From Blastocatellia bacterium UBA7656 (lineage in GTDB: Bacteria; Acidobacteriota; Blastocatellia; UBA7656): a DNA stretch of 64,000 bases. The position numbers were made by a program, and so were the translations under genes. Below the pieces are notes generated by a model. The model saw nothing but the letters and a program-made list of their open reading frames with translations. It did no database searches and had not been told where the DNA came from. The stretch lies in NCBI GenBank assembly GCA_002483445.1, contig DLHY01000109.1, forward strand, positions 1 to 64,000, in the 5' to 3' direction. Below are positions 8,681 through 16,179 of this stretch, piece by piece; position 1 is the first letter of the stretch, and each line of letters opens with the position of its first letter.

Positions 8681-9058
8681 TTATGAAAAAACTTCAAACG
8701 TGGCCGAGGTCGAAGGCGTCTCCCACACCCGCACCTTGTAAACACGGATGCGGTCGTCGTTGATCTCGCTGGCGACGCGGTGAAGTATGAAACCGGCTAT
8801 GTGTTCTGATGAAGGATTCATCTCAGTGTCGAAAGGTTTAATCTCATTGAGATTTTGATGATCGAGGTATCGCATCACTTCGCGGGTCACCCGCTTGAGG
8901 CGGGTGAAATCGACTAACATGCCGATTTCGTCCAGTCGCTCGCCGCGCACGTAGACTTCCACTTTCCAGTTGTGGCCGTGCAGATTTTCGCATTTGCCCC
9001 GGTAGCCGCGCAGCGCGTGAGCGGCGGAAAATTCCTCTTCTATCATTACCTCGTACAT
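8681..9058 (-). CDS. queD: 6-carboxytetrahydropterin synthase (QueD/PTPS family)
   Basis: A 125-residue enzyme of the T-fold pterin synthase family, which converts dihydroneopterin triphosphate toward 7-deazaguanine (queuosine) precursors. Zinc ligands are visible: a His in FSAAHAL and two in CENLHGHNWK. The catalytic Cys is in the family position (GKCENLHGH), and the closing motif VRVWETPSTSA is typical. I chose the second ATG (9058): GGAG lies 8 bases before it, whereas it abuts the first ATG at 9064. No other queuosine gene is nearby. A PTPS-type activity cannot be fully excluded. Confidence 0.9.
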   Translation of the reverse strand: MYEVMIEEEFSAAHALRGYRGKCENLHGHNWKVEVYVRGERLDEIGMLVDFTRLKRVTREVMRYLDHQNLNEIKPFDTEMNPSSEHIAGFILHRVASEINDDRIRVYKVRVWETPSTSATFEVFS

Positions 9059-9399
9059 TCGCATCTCTCCAGAGGTCAGAAGTCAGGAGTCAGGAGTCAG
9101 AATGCGCGCATTCTATCATTGACTCGCGCCTCCCGGTTTCATTCCTTAAAAATCAACATTGGCGATTCAAGCCTAAAAGACGAATCCGCAGTTGTCAAAT
9201 TCACGGGCGGTTGGCATCAGGCCGCGCGCTACGTTACTATTAACGACTTGTTGCGACCAGTATTTCAGGTCGTCAGTGACAATGATGTGAAAGTAATAAC
9301 AGGCCGGGAAGCGGCGGTCAGTGGTCAGATCGGTGGTCAGTTGTTTTATTCTGACTTCTGGCTCCTGACTTCTGACTTCTGACTTCTAAAAAGGCATAA
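9059..9399. repeat. Intergenic region with facing heptad arrays (GTCAGGA / TGACTTC)
   Basis: Tandem words of the GTCAGAA/GTCAGGA type occupy 9073-9102 and their complement (CTGACTTC words) 9351-9387. A second, related word, GGTCAGT, is repeated at 9316-9341. The ~250 bp between contains no convincing gene. It divides the divergently transcribed queD and isocitrate-dehydrogenase-like genes, so both promoters should lie here. Confidence 0.75.
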
Positions 9400-10398
9400 A
9401 TGACGCACAAAATCACTCTCATACCGGGCGACGGCATAGGGCCGGAGGTTACGGGCGCAGCCATATCGGTCATTCGCGCCACCGGAGTCAAAATCGAATG
9501 GGAAAGCTTCGTCGTAGGCGCGGAAGCCCTCACAAAATACGGCGACCCGCTTCCGAAAGACCTCATCGAATCGATACGCCGATCCAAAGTCGCGCTCAAA
9601 GGCCCGGTCATCACTCCCATAGGCACGGGATTTGTCAGTTCCAATGTCAGATTGCGCAAAGAGCTCGATCTCTATGCCAACCTTCGCCCCATTAAATCTC
9701 TCAAAGGGGTGAAATCGCGCTACGATGATGTCGATCTTATAGTCGTGCGCGAAAACACCGAAGACCTCTACTCCGGCCTTGAACACGAAGTCGTTCCCGG
9801 AGTGGTCGAAAGCCTCAAGATAATCACAGACCGCGCCTCGCGTCGAATAGCCCGCTTCGCCTTCGACTACGCCCGCGACGAAGGTCGAAAGAGAGTCACC
9901 GCTATTCACAAAGCCAACATCATGAAGATGTCCGACGGGCTTTTTCTCCGCTGCTTTCGCGAGGTGGCCGAGGATTACCCTGAAATCGAGGCCGACGATC
10001 TGATAGTCGATAATGCCTGTATGCAACTCGTCATCGATCCGAATCAGTTCGATATGCTGCTTCTGGAAAATCTCTACGGCGACATCATCTCAGACCTCGG
10101 AGCGGGACTTGTCGGCGGGCTAGGGATAGTGCCGGGCGCGAATATCGGAGAGGAAATAGCCGTCTTCGAAGCCGTTCACGGCAGCGCGCCGAGCATCGCA
10201 GGTCGCGGAATAGCCAACCCGTCCGCGCTCATTCAGACATCCGTCCTGATGCTCAAGCACATAGGCGAGCGCGATGCGGCGATGCGCATTCAGGCGGCGC
10301 TGGAAAAAATTCTCGCAGACGGTCAACTGCTCACCCGCGATCTGGGCGGGCAGGCCACGACGCTCGAATTCACCGAAGCTGTAATAAGGGCGCTCTGA
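9400..10398 (+). CDS. Isocitrate/isopropylmalate dehydrogenase family, probably NAD-dependent isocitrate dehydrogenase
   Basis: A 332-residue decarboxylating dehydrogenase, most likely making 2-oxoglutarate in the citric acid cycle. The start IPGDGIGPEV is characteristic. The substrate segment SSNVRLRKELDLYANLRP, with three arginines, resembles eukaryotic-type NAD isocitrate dehydrogenases rather than LeuB. RENTEDLYSGLEH, the Tyr/Lys region HKANIMKMSDGLF and the metal-binding Asp residues in LLLENLYGDIISDLGAG and EAVHGSAP are present. AAGG precedes the ATG. It is followed 45 bp later by pepA on the same strand. Isopropylmalate or homoisocitrate specificity is not ruled out, but no leucine genes are near. 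Confidence 0.87.
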   Translation: MTHKITLIPGDGIGPEVTGAAISVIRATGVKIEWESFVVGAEALTKYGDPLPKDLIESIRRSKVALKGPVITPIGTGFVSSNVRLRKELDLYANLRPIKSLKGVKSRYDDVDLIVVRENTEDLYSGLEHEVVPGVVESLKIITDRASRRIARFAFDYARDEGRKRVTAIHKANIMKMSDGLFLRCFREVAEDYPEIEADDLIVDNACMQLVIDPNQFDMLLLENLYGDIISDLGAGLVGGLGIVPGANIGEEIAVFEAVHGSAPSIAGRGIANPSALIQTSVLMLKHIGERDAAMRIQAALEKILADGQLLTRDLGGQATTLEFTEAVIRAL

Positions 10399-10443
10399 CG
10401 CCCCGGCGCGTGTTCACTCTTTGCAAAGGATTAACAAAATTTC

Positions 10444-11901
10444 ATGCAGATAACGGTCAGCGATGCCGATCTGGAGCGAATCGATGCGGATGCGCTCGTC
10501 GTGCCTGTCTTCGAAGGCGACAATCCGAGCGAAGGATCGCTTCAGGAACTTAACAACCTCTCTCGCGGGCAGGTCGCCCGCCTCTTCGAGCGCGGAGAAA
10601 TCGATGGCAAGCGTGATCGCTGGGCGTTGCTGCACAACGAAGGCGCGGCGCTCCTGCTTTACGGCGCGGGAAGAGTCGAAAATTCGGCGATCAGCCTGCA
10701 ACGCATGGCCGGAGGCGCTGCACGAGTGATCGCTCCTCGCGGAATGAAATCGGCTGCGTTTCTGCTCGACGAAAGAATCGATCTCCACTTGCAGACGCGA
10801 GCGATAATCGAAGGCTTAGAGATGGGCCAGATGGAAGGCAACCTCTACGCAACTGATCAGCGCAAGCGCAAAATTGAACGCCTCATCCTCGCAAGCAAAC
10901 AAAGTTTTGCTTTCGACGACGCGATCAGCGCCGGCGCGGCGATGGCTGAAGCTGCCAACCTGGCCCGTCGCCTCGGATATGAGCCGGGAAACGTGATGAC
11001 TCCCTCGGAGCTTTCGCGAAGAGCCGAAGAGATGGCTCTAAGCGAAGGTCTCAGTTTCGAGTCGTTCGATGAAACGGAAATAAAGCGAATGGGGATGGGC
11101 GCGATAGCCGCCGTCTCGCGCGGAAGCGATGAGAGCGCGCGGCTGATCGTGATGGGTTACAACCTCGATGATCAGACGAGCGAGGAGTTGACGGCTCTCG
11201 TAGGCAAGGGGATCACTTTCGATTCAGGTGGAATATCGATCAAGCCCGCTTCGAACATGGACGAGATGAAATACGATATGGGCGGAGGGGCTGCCGTCAT
11301 AGGAGCGATGCAGGCAATCGCGCGACTCCGACCGCGCGCCCGCGTGCTGGGAGTCGTCCCGGCAGCCGAAAATCTCCCGTCGGGTCGGGCCGTCAAACCG
11401 GGCGACGTGATCAGAAGCCTCAGCGGGAAGACTATAGAAGTAGTGAACACGGACGCCGAAGGCCGCCTCGTGCTTGCCGACGCGATCACTTATGCAATCA
11501 GCCGCGGGGCCACTCGCATCATCGATGTCGCGACACTCACGGGAGCCTGTGTCGTCGCTTTGGGCGAAGCGCGGGCGGGAATCCTGGGGACGGATCAGGC
11601 GTTGATCGATGCGTTGATCGCGGCGGGCGAGCGAACGGGCGAGAGGCTCTGGCAACTCCCTGCCGATAATGAATACGGCGATATGATCCGCAGCGACATC
11701 GCCGACATAAAAAATACGGGCAATCGATTCGCGGGAGCCATCACTGCCGGGATGTTCATAAAAAATTTCGCGGGCCGTCTCCCGTGGGCGCACCTCGACA
11801 TAGCAGGCACCGCATGGCTGGAGCGCGAAAAGCCTCACCTTGCGCGAGGCGCGACGGGGTTCGGCGCGAGGCTGCTGGCGGATTTCATCGTCAACCCTTA
11901 G
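10444..11901 (+). CDS. pepA: Leucyl aminopeptidase, M17 family
   Basis: A 485-residue cytosolic dinuclear-metal aminopeptidase that removes N-terminal residues from peptides. The C-terminal catalytic domain shows the metal-binding motifs GKGITFDSGGISIKP, MDEMKYDMGGGAAV and the family signature NTDAEGRLVLADA. The N-terminal part is the less conserved macro-like domain. Length and motif order are normal, so it is probably active. It follows the isocitrate-dehydrogenase-like gene by 45 bp and is likely cotranscribed with it. Confidence 0.95.
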   Translation: MQITVSDADLERIDADALVVPVFEGDNPSEGSLQELNNLSRGQVARLFERGEIDGKRDRWALLHNEGAALLLYGAGRVENSAISLQRMAGGAARVIAPRGMKSAAFLLDERIDLHLQTRAIIEGLEMGQMEGNLYATDQRKRKIERLILASKQSFAFDDAISAGAAMAEAANLARRLGYEPGNVMTPSELSRRAEEMALSEGLSFESFDETEIKRMGMGAIAAVSRGSDESARLIVMGYNLDDQTSEELTALVGKGITFDSGGISIKPASNMDEMKYDMGGGAAVIGAMQAIARLRPRARVLGVVPAAENLPSGRAVKPGDVIRSLSGKTIEVVNTDAEGRLVLADAITYAISRGATRIIDVATLTGACVVALGEARAGILGTDQALIDALIAAGERTGERLWQLPADNEYGDMIRSDIADIKNTGNRFAGAITAGMFIKNFAGRLPWAHLDIAGTAWLEREKPHLARGATGFGARLLADFIVNP

Positions 11902-11930
11902 CTTGCGGGAATACCCCTTCCTCTTTAAGG

Positions 11931-12095
11931 TATAATCGAAGTGGTGGTCAGTGGTCGGTGAAAACAGGGAATATAGCTACTCGCTTGTTGCGGTATTTGT
12001 AAGAAGAAGGCTTTGCGAAATGATCGATATCAGGCTCAACAGCAGTCTTCAAAAATGAAAAACAACTGACCACCGACCACTGCTAATGACCACTG
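11931..12095. repeat. Facing heptad arrays upstream of trxB
   Basis: The words GTGGTCA/GTGGTCG occur at 11941-11960 and their complement (CTGACCACCGACCACT) at 12065-12095, separated by about 100 bp. A TATAAT at 11931-11936 just before the first arm could be a -10 element for trxB, although I see no well-spaced -35. The right arm ends 17 bp before the trxB start codon, so a hairpin would sit in the trxB leader. Confidence 0.65.
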
Positions 12096-12112
12096 TTTTC
12101 GGGAGGAACCAA

Positions 12113-13063
12113 ATGCAGGAGACTTACGACATACTCATAATCGGCGCGGGGCCAGCGGGCCTGACCGCAGGACTTTACGGCTCGCGCTCGAATCTCAAAA
12201 CCATCATTCTGGAAAAAGGCATCGTCGGCGGCCAGCTAAACAATACCGAGGCCATCGAAGACTACACGGGATTTGAGCATATCAAAGGCCCTGAGCTTTC
12301 CTCTTTGATGGAGAACCACGCGCGTAAATTCGGAGTGGAGATTCGCACCGGCATAGAGGTCAAATCCGTGCGCCGCACGGGAGACACGTTCGAGGTGAAG
12401 ACAGACGGCGGCGAGACTTATCACGCGACTACGGTGATCGCCACAGCGGGAGGGACGGCTTCGAAGATAGGCGTTCCGGGAGAAGAAGAACTCAACGGAC
12501 GCGGCGTGAGTTATTGCGCAGTGTGCGACGGCGCATTCTTCAACGGCCTTGTCATCACGGTCGTCGGAGGAGGAGACGCCGCTGTTGAAGAGGCGAATTA
12601 CCTGACGAGATTCGGAACGAAGGTTTATCTGGTTCATCGCCGCGATGAATTTCGCGCGCAGAAGATTCTTCAGGATCAGATTTTCAGAAACCCCAAGATC
12701 GAAGTCATCTGGAATACGGTCGTCGAAGAGATCAAGGGAGACAAGGAAGTTGATAGCGTCATTTTGAGGAACCTGAAAACTGATGAGCGTTGGGAGCATC
12801 CTACGCAGGGCGTTTTTATTTTCGTCGGCTTCAAGCCAAACACGTATTTTCTCGACGATCATCCAAAGCACGACGACAGCGGCCACTTGATAACGAATGA
12901 TCGGATGGAGACGGACATCCCGGGACTTTATGCAGCGGGCGATTTGCGCGCGCAGTTGGTTCGCCAGATAACGAACGCTGTCGGAGACGCTACCGTCGCT
13001 GCGCTTGCGGCAGAAAAGTACATCACGCATCTTCATCACATCAAAGCGACCGGAGGTGCGTGA
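12113..13063 (+). CDS. trxB: Thioredoxin-disulfide reductase
   Basis: A 316-residue low-molecular-weight FAD/NADPH reductase that keeps thioredoxin reduced. The FAD-binding motif is IIGAGPAGLTAG (residues 9-20). The redox-active pair is C135/C138 in YCAVCDG. The NADPH motif is VVGGGDAAVEEA, followed by HRRDEFRA. The C-terminal FAD motif is GLYAAGDLR. The start at ATG 12113 is chosen because GGGAGG lies 7 bases upstream; a longer frame from 12086 begins inside the heptad repeat. It is monocistronic, with a nested-hairpin repeat just downstream. Confidence 0.95.
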   Translation: MQETYDILIIGAGPAGLTAGLYGSRSNLKTIILEKGIVGGQLNNTEAIEDYTGFEHIKGPELSSLMENHARKFGVEIRTGIEVKSVRRTGDTFEVKTDGGETYHATTVIATAGGTASKIGVPGEEELNGRGVSYCAVCDGAFFNGLVITVVGGGDAAVEEANYLTRFGTKVYLVHRRDEFRAQKILQDQIFRNPKIEVIWNTVVEEIKGDKEVDSVILRNLKTDERWEHPTQGVFIFVGFKPNTYFLDDHPKHDDSGHLITNDRMETDIPGLYAAGDLRAQLVRQITNAVGDATVAALAAEKYITHLHHIKATGGA

Positions 13064-13094
13064 AGGCGGGAAGAAAGCATGAGCAGGCATCTTC

Positions 13095-13239
13095 TCTCAT
13101 TAACACCCTGCTTTAGCTGGGTGATGAGCGACGTTTCGTTGTCTTTAACCGTTTCAACGGTTTTGTGGTCGAAAACGGTTGAAACCGTTGGGAAGAGCCT
13201 TGCGCTGACACACACCTCGATGAATCGAGGTGTTAATGA
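13095..13239. repeat. Nested four-hairpin repeat, copy B
   Basis: The ends TCTCATTAACACC and GGTGTTAATGA match copy A at 3123-3327. The outer right hairpin is CACCTCGAT-GA-ATCGAGGTG (perfect). The outer left one is CACCC...GGGTG with an imperfect inner stem. The inner hairpins are AACCGTT-TC-AACGGTT (13147-13162) and AACGGTT-GA-AACCGTT (13174-13189). All stem sequences differ from copy A while pairing is kept. It sits 31 bp after the trxB stop and 55 bp before the next gene. Confidence 0.85.
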
Positions 13240-13294
13240 AAGGTTTTTTCCCCTCCATTAACCAAGTGATTACCAAGCGCGTGGGGGTAGCAGC

Positions 13295-13837
13295 ATGGCT
13301 GTCAGCACTGTAAAACCGGAAACCCTGAAATCGGCTCCCGCAGCCGGTTTCGGGGTTCAAATGTTGGCTTTCGCGGAGACGCTTCTGCTGGCGCTCTGGC
13401 TTGGAGGTATGGTCTTCTTCAGCTTCGCTGTAGCTCCGAGCGCGTTCAGCGCGCTCCCCTCGCGGCATCTCGCCGGAATGATCGTCAACAGCACTCTCGG
13501 CAAAATCGAAGTCATCGGTCTCACGGTCGGCCCGCTGCTCCTTCTTGTTCAGGCTGCCTTGTGGCGCGCAAGATCGAGTGAAGGCCGCGTGAAGATCATT
13601 CGCCTGTCTTTGATCGCGGTGATGATCGCCTGCGCCGCCCTGTCGCGCTTCTGGATCAGCACGGCGCTGCGCGAGATTCGCAACAGGATCGGCAATATCG
13701 ATGAACTGCCTGTGATTGATCCTCTGCGCGTCGAGTTCAACGATTTACATCAATACTCCGTCGCGCTGATGGGCGCGGCGATGACCGCAGGGATAGTGGT
13801 TTTATTTCTTTCAGTGAGATCATGGCTCAGACGATAA
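13295..13837 (+). CDS. DUF4149-type membrane protein
   Basis: A 180-residue integral membrane protein with four hydrophobic segments (about 22-47, 70-88, 104-121 and 154-174). The first helix motif LLALWLGGMVFFSFAVAPSAF and the arrangement are typical of DUF4149/TMEM205-like proteins, whose function is not established. GGGGGT precedes the ATG. Its last 16 bases overlap the start of the next gene, implying translational coupling with a small cysteine-rich protein. Confidence 0.75.
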   Translation: MAVSTVKPETLKSAPAAGFGVQMLAFAETLLLALWLGGMVFFSFAVAPSAFSALPSRHLAGMIVNSTLGKIEVIGLTVGPLLLLVQAALWRARSSEGRVKIIRLSLIAVMIACAALSRFWISTALREIRNRIGNIDELPVIDPLRVEFNDLHQYSVALMGAAMTAGIVVLFLSVRSWLRR

Positions 13838-14112
13838 GTAGCATCGCGCCGTGTCCCTTGTGCGGCGAAGAGATAGACATCTCCAACCCGCGCGTGACCG
13901 CGAAATGGCGCGATGTGTTTTCTCATAGCGACCGCTGGGCTGAAGTCGCAACAGAGTTTCACTCGTCTCGTTCGATTGAACGAACGGCTCGCGTGACTTC
14001 GATGACTGCGACGGAAGCCCGCCTCGTTCTTCAATTCCTCTCGGCTGAAATCTGCGGCTGCCGTCGCGTGACCTGCGTTTCCTGCTTCGACGACGAACGA
14101 AGCGAGCTTTAG
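13822..14112 (+). CDS. Small Cys-rich protein, possible zinc ribbon
   Basis: 96 residues, not recognised. A CPLC pair near the N-terminus (residues 11-14) and a C-terminal cluster CGCRRVTCVSC give enough cysteines for one or two zinc sites. The start codon lies within the last 16 bases of the DUF4149-type gene in another frame, so translation is probably coupled. There is no signal peptide or membrane segment. The operon context suggests a cytoplasmic partner of the membrane protein, but that is inference. Confidence 0.6.
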   Translation: MAQTISSIAPCPLCGEEIDISNPRVTAKWRDVFSHSDRWAEVATEFHSSRSIERTARVTSMTATEARLVLQFLSAEICGCRRVTCVSCFDDERSEL

Positions 14113-14206
14113 CGCGCCTCTCAAAAAATTGCGCCGCTCTTTCCTCTCACACTATATGGCGTTTCGTTTCCGCGCTGACTGAACCATTACATTTCGCCTC
14201 TCGCCC

Positions 14207-15181
14207 ATGTTAAGATTCGCGCTCATGAAATTGTCTTTCGCCTTGATCACGCTCATGGCTCTTGCCGTCGCTCAGGAAGGGCATACGCTGTTCGGAGATT
14301 TCAAGGTCGATGAGAGTCAGGCTGATCCCGCCGCGCCGATAACTTTCAATCTGATACTCTACACCAGAACGGGCCAGGTCATAGGCCGACAAACGATCAC
14401 CAACAACGGGCGTTATCGATTCCTCGGTATTTCAAACGGCGAATATTTCATCGCGGTCGAGCTTGCGAATGAAGAAATCACGCGCATACCCATGTTGATT
14501 CAGGAATTCAGAAAGACAGATATTCGTCGCGACATCGAACTCGAATGGCGCGGAGGCTCGAAAAAGCCAGCGGCGGCGGGAACGGTTTCGGCTGATGCAT
14601 TCTATGAACGCACGCCGGAAAATAAAGCCAGATTCGAAAAAGCTCTCGAAGCGATGCGAAGAAAAGATTATAAACAGGCCGCGTCCTTGCTTGGCGAAAT
14701 AGTCGCTGCTGACCCGAAAGACTTCATCGCGTGGACTGAGCTTGGCACGGTTCATTTCAAAGAAAACGATTTGGACGAAGCAGAGGGAGCCTATCAACAC
14801 GCGATTGAAGCGAAGCCATCGTTTCTGCTCGCGCTTTTGAATCTGGGCAAAGCGCGAATCGCAAAGAAGAATTTCGATGGCGCGATTGAAACTCTCGCCG
14901 AGGCCGTTCGCCTGCATCCGCAGTCAGCCGAGGCGAATTACTTCCTCGGCGAAGCCTACCTGCAAATCAAAAAAGGCTCGAAAGCGGTGGGCTACTTTTA
15001 TGAATCGCTGAAGCTCGACCCCACAGGTCACGCAGAAGCGCATCTGCGACTGGCCGCGCTCTATAACGCCGCGGGGCTGAAAGAAAAAGCCGCAATCGAA
15101 TACGAGGAGTTTCTGAAGAAGAAGCCCGATCACCCGGATCGGAAAAAGTTCGAGCAGTACATCAGAGAAAACAGGAAGTGA
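14207..15181 (+). CDS. Exported TPR protein with carboxypeptidase-regulatory-like domain
   Basis: 324 residues. A signal peptide (LSFALITLMALAVAQEG) is followed by a beta-sandwich resembling carboxypeptidase-regulatory or PEGA folds (residues about 30-110). At least four tetratricopeptide repeats follow (from KALEAMRRKDYKQAASLLGE to the C-terminus; for example WTELGTVHFKENDLDEAEGA and EANYFLGEAYLQIKKGSKAV). It is probably a periplasmic scaffold. The start may be ATG 14207 or ATG 14225; neither has a strong ribosome binding site and both leave the signal peptide intact. It is convergent with the next gene. Confidence 0.75.
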   Translation: MLRFALMKLSFALITLMALAVAQEGHTLFGDFKVDESQADPAAPITFNLILYTRTGQVIGRQTITNNGRYRFLGISNGEYFIAVELANEEITRIPMLIQEFRKTDIRRDIELEWRGGSKKPAAAGTVSADAFYERTPENKARFEKALEAMRRKDYKQAASLLGEIVAADPKDFIAWTELGTVHFKENDLDEAEGAYQHAIEAKPSFLLALLNLGKARIAKKNFDGAIETLAEAVRLHPQSAEANYFLGEAYLQIKKGSKAVGYFYESLKLDPTGHAEAHLRLAALYNAAGLKEKAAIEYEEFLKKKPDHPDRKKFEQYIRENRK

Positions 15182-15207
15182 AAGCAGGGCGTTCACGTCG
15201 GGGCTAT

Positions 15208-15747
15208 TTATAAAAATGGTATCTGTAACAGCCACAATGTTATAACAATCATCAAGTTTGCTGCTACGTAAACCGCGGGACCGAACTTCCCTGGAATGAT
15301 CGGCAAATCAGCCGCTCTTGCGAACGACCGTAAAATGATTTTGCCATCAACAAAAGGGCGTTCCTCAGGAGGCTCAGCATCAGCCAGTCTTTGATAATAG
15401 CGCAATTGCAATAAATCACTTATTTCTTCGAAGAGCGCGTCTCCCTGTTTTCGACTTGTCTCAAATATCACTGCGGCAAACCACGCTGCAACAGCGAGGA
15501 GTGATGACAGAGATCCCATAATCAACGAGTATTTGCCATGAAGCACCATACTCCTAAAAAGAGGATACATAAAAGCAGCAGCTATCAAAGATACAAGATT
15601 CAAGGCAGTGAAGAGGAACGCCATCAGGCTAAGGTAGCGCAAGCGGACGCTAATACGTTTGAGTTGATTTAATCGGGCTTCCAGTGATGAAGGAGATTTC
15701 TGTTTCCTTATCAGGCGATTCTGTTCGTCTTGCGTTTTGCTAACCAT
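15208..15747 (-). CDS. Membrane protein of unknown function (DUF2721-like layout)
   Basis: 179 residues. A charged N-terminus (KRISVRLRYLS) precedes two closely spaced membrane segments (about 40-62 and 77-98). A cytoplasmic stretch with ISDLLQLRYYQRL follows, and a final hydrophobic helix lies at the C-terminus (VYVAANLMIVITLWLLQI). I cannot name a family with confidence. Its start codon overlaps the stop of a 31-codon ORF, as in a translationally coupled operon. Confidence 0.6.
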   Translation of the reverse strand: MVSKTQDEQNRLIRKQKSPSSLEARLNQLKRISVRLRYLSLMAFLFTALNLVSLIAAAFMYPLFRSMVLHGKYSLIMGSLSSLLAVAAWFAAVIFETSRKQGDALFEEISDLLQLRYYQRLADAEPPEERPFVDGKIILRSFARAADLPIIPGKFGPAVYVAANLMIVITLWLLQIPFL

Positions 15748-15835
15748 CGCTTCTCTCGCCTATGGCGGTCAGCAGTTCGCCAAGCAGATGTGATCGCGTC
15801 CGAATTCGATCCGCTTCGTCGAACGTGCCGGACAT
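15740..15835 (-). CDS. Small 31-residue ORF coupled to the membrane protein gene
   Basis: The ATG at 15835 follows GGGGAAGG by four bases. The ORF (MSGTFDEADRIRTRSHLLGE...) ends in ATGGTTAG, where its stop codon overlaps the ATG of the membrane protein gene. The arrangement suggests either a real small protein or a leader peptide controlling translation of the downstream gene. No similarity is recognised. It could equally be the tail of a degraded gene. Confidence 0.4.
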   Translation of the reverse strand: MSGTFDEADRIRTRSHLLGELLTAIGERSDG

Positions 15836-16179
15836 AGCGCCTTCCCCGTAAAACTTATGGAACACGGAACGAAAAATTCAGCGAGGTCACGCCGAATACT
15901 GCCGGAACGACGAGAACCTTACTTAGCGGCCTCCGCTAGAACGACTTGCTATGCAGCAAAACTGCGGGACTCAATAATCCCATCAAGAAGGCTACGATCT
16001 CAGGGCAATGCCATTAAGTTAAGCCGAAGTTTTAGCGATATCCTTTGGAGTGCGGTGACTTGTCACCGCTTTTGTGTTGAAGACGAAAGCTGCGACAAGT
16101 CGCAGCACTCCAAAATCATTCGCGAATTCCATTGAGATTCACACTAACTTAATGGCATCGCGCTCTCAGGTTCCTCTTT
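15836..16179. other. 344-bp region without a recognisable gene
   Basis: The part from 15836 to 16007 has no ORF I can support. The part from 16008 to 16158 is a MITE-like element (separate entry). The right edge is 22 bp from the stop of the Mrr/TPR gene. Confidence 0.5.
16008..16158. mobile_element. MITE-like element, 151 bp
   Basis: Terminal inverted repeats match exactly over 14 bp: ATGCCATTAAGTTA at 16008 and its complement ending at 16158. Inside, TTTGGAGTGC (16044-16053) pairs with GCACTCCAAA (16105-16114). This encloses two small hairpins, GCGGTGAC-TT-GTCACCGC (16052-16069) and CTGCGAC-AA-GTCGCAG (16090-16105). There is no coding capacity and no obvious target-site duplication. It may be mobilised in trans by an IS with matching ends that is not in this window. 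Confidence 0.6.

Noticed and set aside
9316..9660. Minus-strand frames at the start of the isocitrate-dehydrogenase-like gene
   Set aside because: They run antisense through a clear family member and through heptad repeats.
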